38,482 nucleotides of DNA from NCBI GenBank assembly GCA_903875225.1, contig CAIQVJ010000023.1, positions 1 to 38,482 on the forward strand, read 5' to 3'. Made by a program: the position numbers and the translations under genes. Position 1 is the first letter of the stretch. Each line of letters opens with the position of its first letter. The stretch is from an uncultured Pseudomonadota bacterium (GTDB taxonomy: Bacteria; Myxococcota_A; UBA796; SXON01). Shown in pieces: positions 15,860-22,964 of the stretch. Under the pieces are notes generated by a model. It saw only the letters and a list, made by a program, of their open reading frames with translations, had not been told where the DNA came from and did not search any database.

Positions 15860-17026
15860 ATGGGGGCGATGATCTACCTCGACAACGGCGCCACCTCGTT
15901 CCCGAAGCCCGAGGAGGTCTACACCTTCATGGACGGGTTCTACCGGAGCCATGGCGTGAACCCCGGCCGATCGGGGTTCGATCTCTCGCGCGAGGCCGAG
16001 GCGATGGTGGACGAGACCCGTGGGCTCCTGACCACGCTCTTCAACGGGAAGGACCGGAACCGCCTCTGCTTCGGCTACAACGCGACCGACGCGCTCAACC
16101 TCGTGATCCACGGCCTGCTCGGGCCGGGCGACCACGTCGTGACCACCACACTCGAGCACAACTCGGTGTTGCGGCCCATCCACCAGCTATGCCTCACCGG
16201 CGGCGTGGAGGTGGACCACGTGCGCTGCGACGCGAAGGGCTACGTCGATCCAGACGACATCCAGCGCTGTTTCCGGAAGAACACGCGGCTGGTCATCGTC
16301 ACGCACGCCTCGAACGTCATCGGCACCGTCCAGCCGATCTGGGAGATCGGCGCGCGCTGCCGGGAGGCCGGCATCCCGTTCGCGGTGGACGCCGCGCAGA
16401 CCGCCGGCGCGATCCCGATCGACGTCGAGGCCATGAACATCGACATCGTCGTGTTCACCGGGCACAAGTCGCTGCTGGGCCCGACCGGGATCGGGGGGCT
16501 GTACGTGCGCGAGGGGATCCGGATCGGGCAGACGCGGGCGGGGGGCACGGGCGTGCGCTCCGCGGTGCGGACACACCTCGAGGAGTACCCCTACCGCCTC
16601 GAGTACGGCACGATCAACCTTTCGGGCGTGGCGGGGCTCAACGCTGGCGTGAGGTGGGTGATGGACCGGGGAGTGGCGGAGATCCACCGCCACGAGATGC
16701 ACCTGCTGGCGCTCTTGAGGGACGGACTGCGGGAGATCCGGGGGGTCACGACCTACTGCCAGGACGACCTGACGCGCCACGTCCCGGTGTTCCTGTTCAA
16801 CATCGCCGGGTTCGAGGCCGAGGCGACGGGGCCGCTGTTCGACGTGGACCATGACATCGCCTGCCGGACCGGGCTGCACTGCGCGCCGCTGATCCACGAT
16901 CACCTCGGCACGACCGCGGTGCACGGCGCCATCCGCTTCAGCATCGGCCCGTTCAACACCGAGTCCGACATCCGGGCCGCCGTCGCGGCGGTGGCCGACA
17001 TCGCATCCATGAAGAACCCGAGCTGA
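15860..17026 (+). CDS. Class V cysteine desulfurase (EF2568-like group)
   Basis: A 388-residue PLP enzyme. Landmarks: YLDNGATSFPKP at the start, THASNVIGT, AVDAAQTAG with the PLP-ring Asp 177, GHKSLLGPTG with the PLP Lys 203, and CRTGLHCAPL with the catalytic Cys 341. It removes sulfur from cysteine (or selenium from selenocysteine), forming an enzyme persulfide. The RTGLHCAP loop and the short N-terminus place it in the subfamily typified by E. faecalis EF2568, which in some genomes accompanies selenium-dependent molybdenum enzymes (known context). Two in-frame ATGs, 15860 and 15869, are possible. It is followed after eight bases by dsrC, so a sulfur relay from this enzyme to DsrC, the W cofactor or selenoprotein synthesis is plausible but inferred. 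Confidence 0.85.
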   Translation: MGAMIYLDNGATSFPKPEEVYTFMDGFYRSHGVNPGRSGFDLSREAEAMVDETRGLLTTLFNGKDRNRLCFGYNATDALNLVIHGLLGPGDHVVTTTLEHNSVLRPIHQLCLTGGVEVDHVRCDAKGYVDPDDIQRCFRKNTRLVIVTHASNVIGTVQPIWEIGARCREAGIPFAVDAAQTAGAIPIDVEAMNIDIVVFTGHKSLLGPTGIGGLYVREGIRIGQTRAGGTGVRSAVRTHLEEYPYRLEYGTINLSGVAGLNAGVRWVMDRGVAEIHRHEMHLLALLRDGLREIRGVTTYCQDDLTRHVPVFLFNIAGFEAEATGPLFDVDHDIACRTGLHCAPLIHDHLGTTAVHGAIRFSIGPFNTESDIRAAVAAVADIASMKNPS

Positions 17027-17034
17027 GAGGGCCC

Positions 17035-17355
17035 ATGCCGAACCTGAACTACCGGGGCGCACCGCTGGAGGTGAACGACGCCGGCTTTCTCGTGCACCCC
17101 GAGGCGTGGGACCGCGAGATGGCAGCGTTCCTCGCGCTGGAGTCCGAGGGGGTGACCGAACTTGGCAAGCACCACTGGGCCGTGATCGACTACATCCGGG
17201 GGTTCTGGGAGCAGCACCGGATCGCGCCCCTGATCCGCAACATCTGCAGGATCACGGGCCTCAAGCTGAAGTACATCTACGAGCTCTTCCCCTCCGGACC
17301 GGCGCAGGGCGCGTGCAAGGTCGCGGGCCTGCCGGGACCGGATGGGTGCATCTAG
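17035..17355 (+). CDS. dsrC: DsrC with both redox cysteines
   Basis: A 106-residue sulfur carrier of the DsrC/TusE family. The C-terminal arm FPSGPAQGACKVAGLP followed by GPDGCI carries both conserved cysteines, Cys 94 and the penultimate Cys 105, separated by ten residues. TusE proteins for tRNA thiolation keep only the second; the pair is characteristic of true DsrC, which cycles through an intramolecular disulfide/trisulfide and gives its electrons or sulfur to HdrD/DsrK-type CCG proteins. A ribosome-site-like AGAGG precedes the ATG. Its stop overlaps the convergent bamF stop by three bases. There is no dsrAB in the window, so it does not serve sulfite reductase here; context suggests work with the cysteine desulfurase or the Hdr-like subunits. 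Confidence 0.92.
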   Translation: MPNLNYRGAPLEVNDAGFLVHPEAWDREMAAFLALESEGVTELGKHHWAVIDYIRGFWEQHRIAPLIRNICRITGLKLKYIYELFPSGPAQGACKVAGLPGPDGCI

Positions 17356-18158
17356 CCGGGCGCGGCTACCTTGTGGACCGCGCTGATCTTCGGCGGGCAG
17401 GCATAGAAGCAGGTTCCGCAGTGCGTGCAGATCTCCGGATCGATCACGTGGACGGTCTTGTTCGACCCCTCGATCGCCTGGACCGGGCAGCGCTTCTTGC
17501 AGATGAGGCAGCCGACGCACGCCTCCGGATCGATGTAGTAGCCGGGCAGCGGGCCGGACGCGGCCGCCGGATCGGTGATCAGCGCTTCGAGCAACTCGTC
17601 CACCTTCGGGCCCATGTAGAGCTTGTCGTAGGCCTCCTCGGACTTCACCTTCACCTGCAGCTTCTCGCGGACGAGGAGCTTGAGCTGGGGTACCAGTTGG
17701 CCCAGGGACTCGAGCTTCTCCGTCAGCGCCGCTGGATCCAGCCCCTCGCTCGATCCGAGCGGCCCCAGCGTGTTGATCTCCTCGGCGAAGGCGTCCATCA
17801 CCTGCGCAAAACGGCTCCCCTCCGAGGCTGCGATCCAGTCGAGCCGAAGCCGGCGCGGGTCGAGGCCGATGCGGACCATCAGCTTTCGCAGGAGGTGCAT
17901 GTTGCCGAGCGCGTCGTAGTTGCCCTCCGTCAGGTAGTGGCACTCGCCGAGCCAGCACCCGCCGATGAACACACCGTCTGCGCCGTCCAGGAACGCGCGC
18001 AACGGAAAAGACAGGTCTACCCGCCCGGTGCACATGAGCCGGATGACCGTGATGTCAGCTGCGTATTGTTGTCTGGAAACTCCAGCGAGGTCTGCTGCCG
18101 AGTACGCTCACCAGTTGCAGAGAAAGCCGATGATCCGGATTTTTGCCTTGAGGCCCAT
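17352..18158 (-). CDS. bamF: Selenocysteine-containing MvhD/BamF-like subunit (UGA read through)
   Basis: Translation from ATG 18158 gives 268 residues if the TGA at 18108-18110 is read as selenocysteine: it starts MGLKAKIRIIGFLCNWUAYS. Sec 17 replaces the second Cys of the CNWC motif found in MvhD-type hydrogenase delta subunits. The rest follows the family: MCTGRVD, GVFIGGCWLGECHY, then a C-terminal ferredoxin pair (Cys 214, 217, 220, 224 and 244, 247, 250, 254). An AAGGAG ribosome site lies seven bases before ATG, and the preceding bamE stop is 24 bases away. MvhD passes electrons to HdrA through a [2Fe-2S] centre, so this should link bamE to its electron donor/acceptor. Standard gene calling starts at 18035 and loses 41 residues including Sec. 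VhuD of methanogens is a known Sec-containing homologue. Confidence 0.88.
18073..18085 (-). promoter_or_regulatory. Candidate bacterial SECIS hairpin
   Basis: On the mRNA strand CUGGA-GUU-UCCAG forms a perfect five-bp stem whose three-base loop begins with G. The loop begins 27 bases after the UGA codon, inside the 16-37 base range expected for bacterial SECIS elements, which recruit SelB by an apical G-U. It is inside the bamF coding frame, as in other bacterial selenoprotein genes. Sequence shows the hairpin; function is inferred. Confidence 0.65.
18108..18110 (-). other. In-frame UGA predicted to encode selenocysteine (residue 17 of BamF)
   Basis: TGA lies in frame between ATG 18158 and the stop at 17352. 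Family alignment on both sides of it is uninterrupted, and the codon falls exactly at the metal-ligand Cys of CxxC. That, plus the hairpin at 18073-18085, argues against a nonsense mutation or frameshift. Confidence 0.82.
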
Positions 18159-18182
18159 GTCAGTTCTCCTTCGTTCGTCGGT

Positions 18183-21100
18183 CTAGTGGGGGGTGCTTCT
18201 CGAGAAGGCGGCGTCGATCTGGCCGAGGACCGCCTCGTCCGTGTAGTGGTCGAGCACGATCGCGGCGGTGGGGCACTTCGTGCAGCAGAGCCCGTCGCCC
18301 TTGCAGAGCACGGGGTTCACCTCGGCCTTCTTGCCGTTCGGCGTGTCGCGCATCTGCACGGCGCCGTAGGTGCATGCGGTCACGCACGCGCCGCAGGAGA
18401 TGCAGTCCTTCTCGACCACGTGGCAGACGGAGCCCGACGCGGTGACCGTGTCCTGGGAGAGCAGGCTCGCGGCCCGGCCGGCTGCACCGAGCGCGGAGCT
18501 CAACGCCTCGGAGAGGTGCTTCGGGTAGTGGGCCGCGCCGCACAGGAACACACCGTCCGCTGCAAAATCGACGGGGCGCAGCTTCACGTGCGCTTCCTGG
18601 AAGAACCCGTCCGGGTTCTTCGCCACCTTGAACATCCGCGCGGCTTCCTCGCTGCCGAGGGATGGCACCACGGCGGCGGACAGCACGAGCAGATCCGCGT
18701 CCAGCGCGAGCTTCAGGCCCAGGATGGCGTCGGGCACCGTCACGCGCAGGACCGGGCGGCCCTCCTCGACGACGGCGTCCAGCTCCGGCTTGCCTTCGGG
18801 CTCGAACTGGACGAAGCGGACGCCCCTGCCGGCCGCCTCGCGGTACGAGTCCTCGCTGAACCCGTACGTCCGCATGTCCCGGTACAGGACGGTCACCTCC
18901 ATCCCGGGGCGCTTCTTCTTGAGCTGCAGGGCGTTCTTGACCGCCTGGTTGCAGCAGATGCGGGAGCAGTAGTTCCTGTCCTCCTGCCTGCAGCCCACGC
19001 ACTGGATCATCACGATGGAGCGCGCCTCGCCCAGGCGGGGGTCGGCGCGGTGGATCCGATCCTCCAGCTCCAACTGCGTGCACACCCTGTCGTCCTGCCC
19101 GTACAGGTACTCGACCGGTCGATACTCCGCCGCTCCCGTCGCCAGGACGATCGCGCCGTGCTCGATCCGGTGGACCCTGCCCTCGGACTGGATCGTGGTG
19201 ACGAAATTCCCGACGTAGCCGCTGGCGTCGGTGACGGTGGCCCTGTGTAGGACCGTGATCCCCGCGTGCTTGTAGACCTGGCGCACCAGATCGCGCACGG
19301 TGCCCTGCACGTCCATCCCGTCGAGCGTGGAGTGCACGCGCAGCGCCATGCCCCCGAGGTCGGCGTCGCGCTCGACGAGCGTGACCGGGAAGCCCTGCTG
19401 CGCGATGGACAGCGCGCAGGTCATCCCCGCGATCCCGCCGCCCACCACCAGCGCCGCCTTGGTGACCGGCAGCTCGAACTCGCTCAGCGGCTGCAGGTGG
19501 CTCGCCCGCGCGACGGACATCCGGACGATGTCCTTCGCCTTTGCGGTAGCCTCCTCCTTCTGCTTGGAGTGCACCCAGGAGCAGTGCTCCCGGATGTTCG
19601 CCATGTCGAAGAAGTACTGGTTGATACCGCCTTCCCGGAGCGTGTCGCGGAAGAGCGGCTCGTGTGTGCGCGGGGTGCAGGCGGCGACGACCACGCGGTT
19701 GAGGCCCTTCTCCCGGATTGTGCCGGAGATCTGCGCGGCGGCGTCTGTGGAGCAGATGAACAGCCCCTCCTCGGCGTGGGCCACGTTGTCCAGCGTGAGC
19801 GCGTACTCGACGACGGACGGCACGTCGACGACCCTGCCGATGTTCGCGCCGCAGTGGCACGCGAACACGCCGACGCGGACCTCCTCCTGGGAGACGTCCC
19901 GCTCTGCGGGGTAGATCCTGTCCTTGGCGAGCTTGCCGCGTCGGTACGCGAGGAGACCGGCCGCCAGCGCTCCGGCCCCGCTTGCGCTCGACACCGACTC
20001 GGGGATGTCCATCGGACCCAGGAACGCCCCGCTCACAAAGACGCCCGGCCGCGTGGTCTCCAGCGGATTCGACGGGTTCGTCTTGCAGAACCCGTGCTTG
20101 TTGAGCTCGATCCCGAACTGGCCGGCCAGACCGGCGGCGTTGGCCGGGGGGTTCAGGCCGACCCCCAGGACGACCATGTCGAACTCCTCCTCCTTCACGC
20201 CCTCGTCGTCCGTGGCGTAGCGGACGGTCACGTTCTTGCTCCCGGGGATCTCCCTGCCGATCGAGACGTAGCTCCGCACGAACTTGACCCCGGGGAGCTG
20301 CTCCGCCCGCCGGTAGAAGCGCTCGAAGTCCTTCCCATACGACCGGATGTCGTTGTGGAAGATGGTGGCCTCGGCGTCAGCGTCGTGGTCCTTCGTGAGG
20401 ATCACCTGCTTCTGGATGTAGGAGCAGCACACACTGGAGCAGTAGCTGTTGCCCCCCTTCTGGACCTGTCTGGAGCCGACGCAGTGGATCCACGCGATCT
20501 TGTGCGGGTGCTTGCCGTCCGACGGGCGCAGGATCTCGCCCTCGTGCGGGCCCGTCGCGCAGAGCAGTCGCTCGAAATCCATGCTGGTCACGACGTTCTG
20601 GATCGTGCCGTAGCCGTAGTCCCCGCGCGGCTTCGGGTCGAAGGGCGAGAACCCCGGGCACAGCACGATGGCCCCGACCTTGATGATCTCGGTCTTCGCC
20701 ACCTGGTGCAGATCGATCGCGTTGTTCTTGCACACCCCGGCGCAGATCGAGCACTTCTCGTTCTTGAGGTAGATGCACGCGTCGTCGATGTAGGGGACCA
20801 GCGGCACGGCCTGCGAGAAGTAGATGTGGATCGCCTTGTTGGTCGAGAGCTCCTGGTTGAACGGGTCGGGGATGCGGACCGGGCAGTACTCCACGCAGGT
20901 CGTGCAGCCCGTGCAGAGATCCTCCTTGACGTACCGTGGCTTTCTGGTGAGCGTGACCGTGAAGTCGCCCGCGCGGCCGTCCACCCGCTCGACCTCGGTG
21001 TACGTGAGGATCTCGATGTTGGGGTGCCGGTCGCACTCGATGAATTTCGGCGACTCGATGCACATCGAGCAGTCGTTCGTGGGGAACGTCTTGTCGAGCT

Positions 21101-21239
21101 GCGCCATCTTCCCGCCGATGGTGGGCGCCTTCTCGACCAGGTAGACCTTGAACCCGGTCGTGGCGAGATCCAGCGCGGCCTGGATGCCGCTGATCCCGCC
21201 GCCCACCACCATCACGTCGCCGAACGTCGTCTCGCTCAT
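18183..21239 (-). CDS. bamE: HdrA-type double flavoprotein (BamE-like electron-transfer subunit)
   Basis: 1018 residues forming two tandem HdrA units. The first has an FAD site VVGGGISGIQAAL (residues 11-23), GGKMAQLDKTFPTNDCSMC and a ferredoxin motif CTGCTTCVEYC. The second begins near residue 455 (VFACHCGANIGRVVD), has its own FAD site VVGGGIAGMTCAL (about 595), CVGCRQ and C-terminal ferredoxins CISCGACVTAC (about 945) and CKGDGLCCTKC (about 985). HdrA carries the FAD that bifurcates electrons in heterodisulfide reductase; BamE is its large homologue in class II benzoyl-CoA reductase. ATG at 21239 overlaps the bamD stop (ATGA). Earlier in-frame codons lie inside bamD and are not used. It is expected to pair with bamD and bamF. 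Confidence 0.88.
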   Translation of the reverse strand: MSETTFGDVMVVGGGISGIQAALDLATTGFKVYLVEKAPTIGGKMAQLDKTFPTNDCSMCIESPKFIECDRHPNIEILTYTEVERVDGRAGDFTVTLTRKPRYVKEDLCTGCTTCVEYCPVRIPDPFNQELSTNKAIHIYFSQAVPLVPYIDDACIYLKNEKCSICAGVCKNNAIDLHQVAKTEIIKVGAIVLCPGFSPFDPKPRGDYGYGTIQNVVTSMDFERLLCATGPHEGEILRPSDGKHPHKIAWIHCVGSRQVQKGGNSYCSSVCCSYIQKQVILTKDHDADAEATIFHNDIRSYGKDFERFYRRAEQLPGVKFVRSYVSIGREIPGSKNVTVRYATDDEGVKEEEFDMVVLGVGLNPPANAAGLAGQFGIELNKHGFCKTNPSNPLETTRPGVFVSGAFLGPMDIPESVSSASGAGALAAGLLAYRRGKLAKDRIYPAERDVSQEEVRVGVFACHCGANIGRVVDVPSVVEYALTLDNVAHAEEGLFICSTDAAAQISGTIREKGLNRVVVAACTPRTHEPLFRDTLREGGINQYFFDMANIREHCSWVHSKQKEEATAKAKDIVRMSVARASHLQPLSEFELPVTKAALVVGGGIAGMTCALSIAQQGFPVTLVERDADLGGMALRVHSTLDGMDVQGTVRDLVRQVYKHAGITVLHRATVTDASGYVGNFVTTIQSEGRVHRIEHGAIVLATGAAEYRPVEYLYGQDDRVCTQLELEDRIHRADPRLGEARSIVMIQCVGCRQEDRNYCSRICCNQAVKNALQLKKKRPGMEVTVLYRDMRTYGFSEDSYREAAGRGVRFVQFEPEGKPELDAVVEEGRPVLRVTVPDAILGLKLALDADLLVLSAAVVPSLGSEEAARMFKVAKNPDGFFQEAHVKLRPVDFAADGVFLCGAAHYPKHLSEALSSALGAAGRAASLLSQDTVTASGSVCHVVEKDCISCGACVTACTYGAVQMRDTPNGKKAEVNPVLCKGDGLCCTKCPTAAIVLDHYTDEAVLGQIDAAFSRSTPH

Positions 21240-22420
21240 GGCACGCCCCCTCCACCCTGTACCGACTCCAGGACAATCTCGGCGATGTCCTGCACGCGCG
21301 GGGTCTGGTCCTCCCCGAGGGTGAGCCTCGAGTCCTCGAAGTTGCTGATGCAGTACGGGCACGAGGTCACGAGCACCTCGGCGCCGGTGTCCTTCGCCTG
21401 GGCGAGCCGGATGTCGGAGAACCGCTCACCCTTGGGCGTCTCCATCCAGATCCGGCCTCCGCCTCCGCCGCAGCACAGGCTGTTCTTCCTGTTCTCGGAC
21501 ATCTCGGTGAGCTGGATCCCCGGGATCTTCTTCAGGACCTCCCTGGGTTGTTCGTACACGCCGTTGTGTCGCCCGAGGTAGCACGGGTCGTGCCACGTGA
21601 TCTTCCGGGCGACCCTGCCCTTGAGCTCGAGCCGTCCGGCCGCGATCAGCTCCGAGATGAACTGCGAGACGTGGACCACCTCGAAGTGCACCATGAACTC
21701 GGGGTATTCGTTGACGAAGGTGTGGTAGCAGTGCGGCGAGGACACGAGGATCCGCTTGACGCCGCGGTCGATGAACGCCTTGATGTTCTCGCGGGCGAGG
21801 AGCTTGAATGCCTCCTCGTCGCCGGTCTTGCGGATGCTCTCGCCGCAGCAGCTCTCCTCCTTGCCGAGCATCCCGAACTGCACGCCGGCGCGCTGCAGGA
21901 GGTTCACCGTGGCGACGGCGACCCGCTGCATCCGGGGGTCGTAGCTCCCGTAGCAGCCCACGAAGTAGAGCACCTCCATCCCCTCGGCGTGCAGCTTCAC
22001 GCCGAGGCCGTTCGCCCAGGCGTCCCTCGCGCAACGCTCGTTGCCGAGCGGGTTGCCGTCGCTGCGGAGGCTCTGGCCGGCGGAGCGCACCCCGCGCGCC
22101 GAGGCGGGAAACACGTCGTACAGCGTGGCGACCCGGCGGACGGCCACGCCCAGCTTGATCTGGTCGACGCCGCGCGGGCACTCCGCGGGGCAGGTGCCGC
22201 ACGTGGTGCAGCGCCACACGTCGTCCTGGTCGATCTCGGGGAGCCCGAACGCGGCCTGCCGGATCACCTTGCGGATGCTGAACGACCGGACCCGGTTCCA
22301 GGGGCAGACGACGTCGCACTTCCCGCACTGGTAGCAGTAGTCGAGGACGGCGCCGCCCGCGGCCTTGATCTCCTGGACGATCTCCGGCTGGGGCGCGACG
22401 GTCTCCAGGGTGCGCTCCAT
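21236..22420 (-). CDS. bamD: HdrD/HdrBC-like iron-sulfur protein (BamD-like)
   Basis: 394 residues. An N-terminal two-cluster ferredoxin (Cys 29, 32, 35, 39 and 71, 74, 77, 81) is followed by two CCG domains. The second CCG is complete (Cys 280, Cys 316-317, Cys 354, Cys 357). The first has Cys 156, Cys 191-192 and Cys 231 but lacks the final Cys of CxxC. In HdrB/HdrD the CCG domains hold the special [4Fe-4S] clusters that cleave disulfides; in DsrK the same domain reduces DsrC. It stands where bamD stands in the order bamBCDEF, but resemblance to a DsrC-reducing HdrD is equally strong. One base separates its ATG from the bamC stop, and its stop overlaps the bamE start. Confidence 0.85.
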   Translation of the reverse strand: MERTLETVAPQPEIVQEIKAAGGAVLDYCYQCGKCDVVCPWNRVRSFSIRKVIRQAAFGLPEIDQDDVWRCTTCGTCPAECPRGVDQIKLGVAVRRVATLYDVFPASARGVRSAGQSLRSDGNPLGNERCARDAWANGLGVKLHAEGMEVLYFVGCYGSYDPRMQRVAVATVNLLQRAGVQFGMLGKEESCCGESIRKTGDEEAFKLLARENIKAFIDRGVKRILVSSPHCYHTFVNEYPEFMVHFEVVHVSQFISELIAAGRLELKGRVARKITWHDPCYLGRHNGVYEQPREVLKKIPGIQLTEMSENRKNSLCCGGGGGRIWMETPKGERFSDIRLAQAKDTGAEVLVTSCPYCISNFEDSRLTLGEDQTPRVQDIAEIVLESVQGGGGVP

Positions 22421-22421
22421 C

Positions 22422-22964
22422 TCAGGTCTTCTTCGCCATTCTGTTCACCGCGTCGAGCACCTTCGGCCACCCGTGCACGTTGGCGATCGCGACGAGCCCG
22501 ATGTCCAGGTCCTCGACGGCAGCCGCGGGCTCGCCCTCCTCCTCGCGCTCCACGTAGATCAGCGCCTCGGCGAGGCACCACTTCACGCACCAGGGCACGT
22601 CCAGCGTCGGGTCCGACTCGCACATGTCGCACTTGAGCGGGAGCTTGGAGTCGGGCTCCTTGAAGAGATCCCGGGAGGGGCATGCGGCGCGGCAGAACGC
22701 GCACTCGTCGTACTCCTTTCCGTCGATCGTGTACTTGTCCCGGCCGGCGCACTCGGCTGCGGTGTACTCGCCCGCGAACACGGGCAGGTAGACGTCCTGC
22801 AGGGGCTCGCGGATCACCCGGATGCGGGCGCGGGCCGGGTTGATGCTGCTGTAGCGTGGGGTCGCGTGGAACGAGGAGCAGATGATCTCGCAGGCGCGAC
22901 ACCCGTTGCACTTGTCGACATCGATCTTGATCGTCTTGACGGTTCGGGTGCGCGTCGCCGTCAT
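22422..22964 (-). CDS. bamC: Ferredoxin-type iron-sulfur subunit (BamC-like)
   Basis: 180 residues with cysteine sets for about three [4Fe-4S] clusters: CNGCRACEIIC, CAFCRAAC, and CDMCESDP paired with WCVKWC. BamC has three such clusters and wires the W subunit BamB to the remaining electron-transfer subunits. A C-terminal tail after about residue 150 is polar and ends in KVLDAVNRMAKKT. ATG at 22964 overlaps the bamB stop (ATGA), typical of the bamBC pair. The longer frame that runs upstream across bamB is a shadow and is ignored. Family is clear; the specific Bam label depends on context and on bamB. Confidence 0.85.
   Translation of the reverse strand: MTATRTRTVKTIKIDVDKCNGCRACEIICSSFHATPRYSSINPARARIRVIREPLQDVYLPVFAGEYTAAECAGRDKYTIDGKEYDECAFCRAACPSRDLFKEPDSKLPLKCDMCESDPTLDVPWCVKWCLAEALIYVEREEEGEPAAAVEDLDIGLVAIANVHGWPKVLDAVNRMAKKT

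Noticed and set aside
17035..17355. TusE (tRNA thiolation) instead of DsrC
   Set aside because: TusE has only the last cysteine; this protein keeps both Cys 94 and Cys 105 with ten residues between, the DsrC pattern.
18036..18110. The TGA in bamF as a nonsense mutation or assembly error
   Set aside because: The frame on both sides aligns to the MvhD family without a gap, the ribosome site precedes the upstream ATG, and the codon hits the CxxC ligand, so recoding is more likely than decay.
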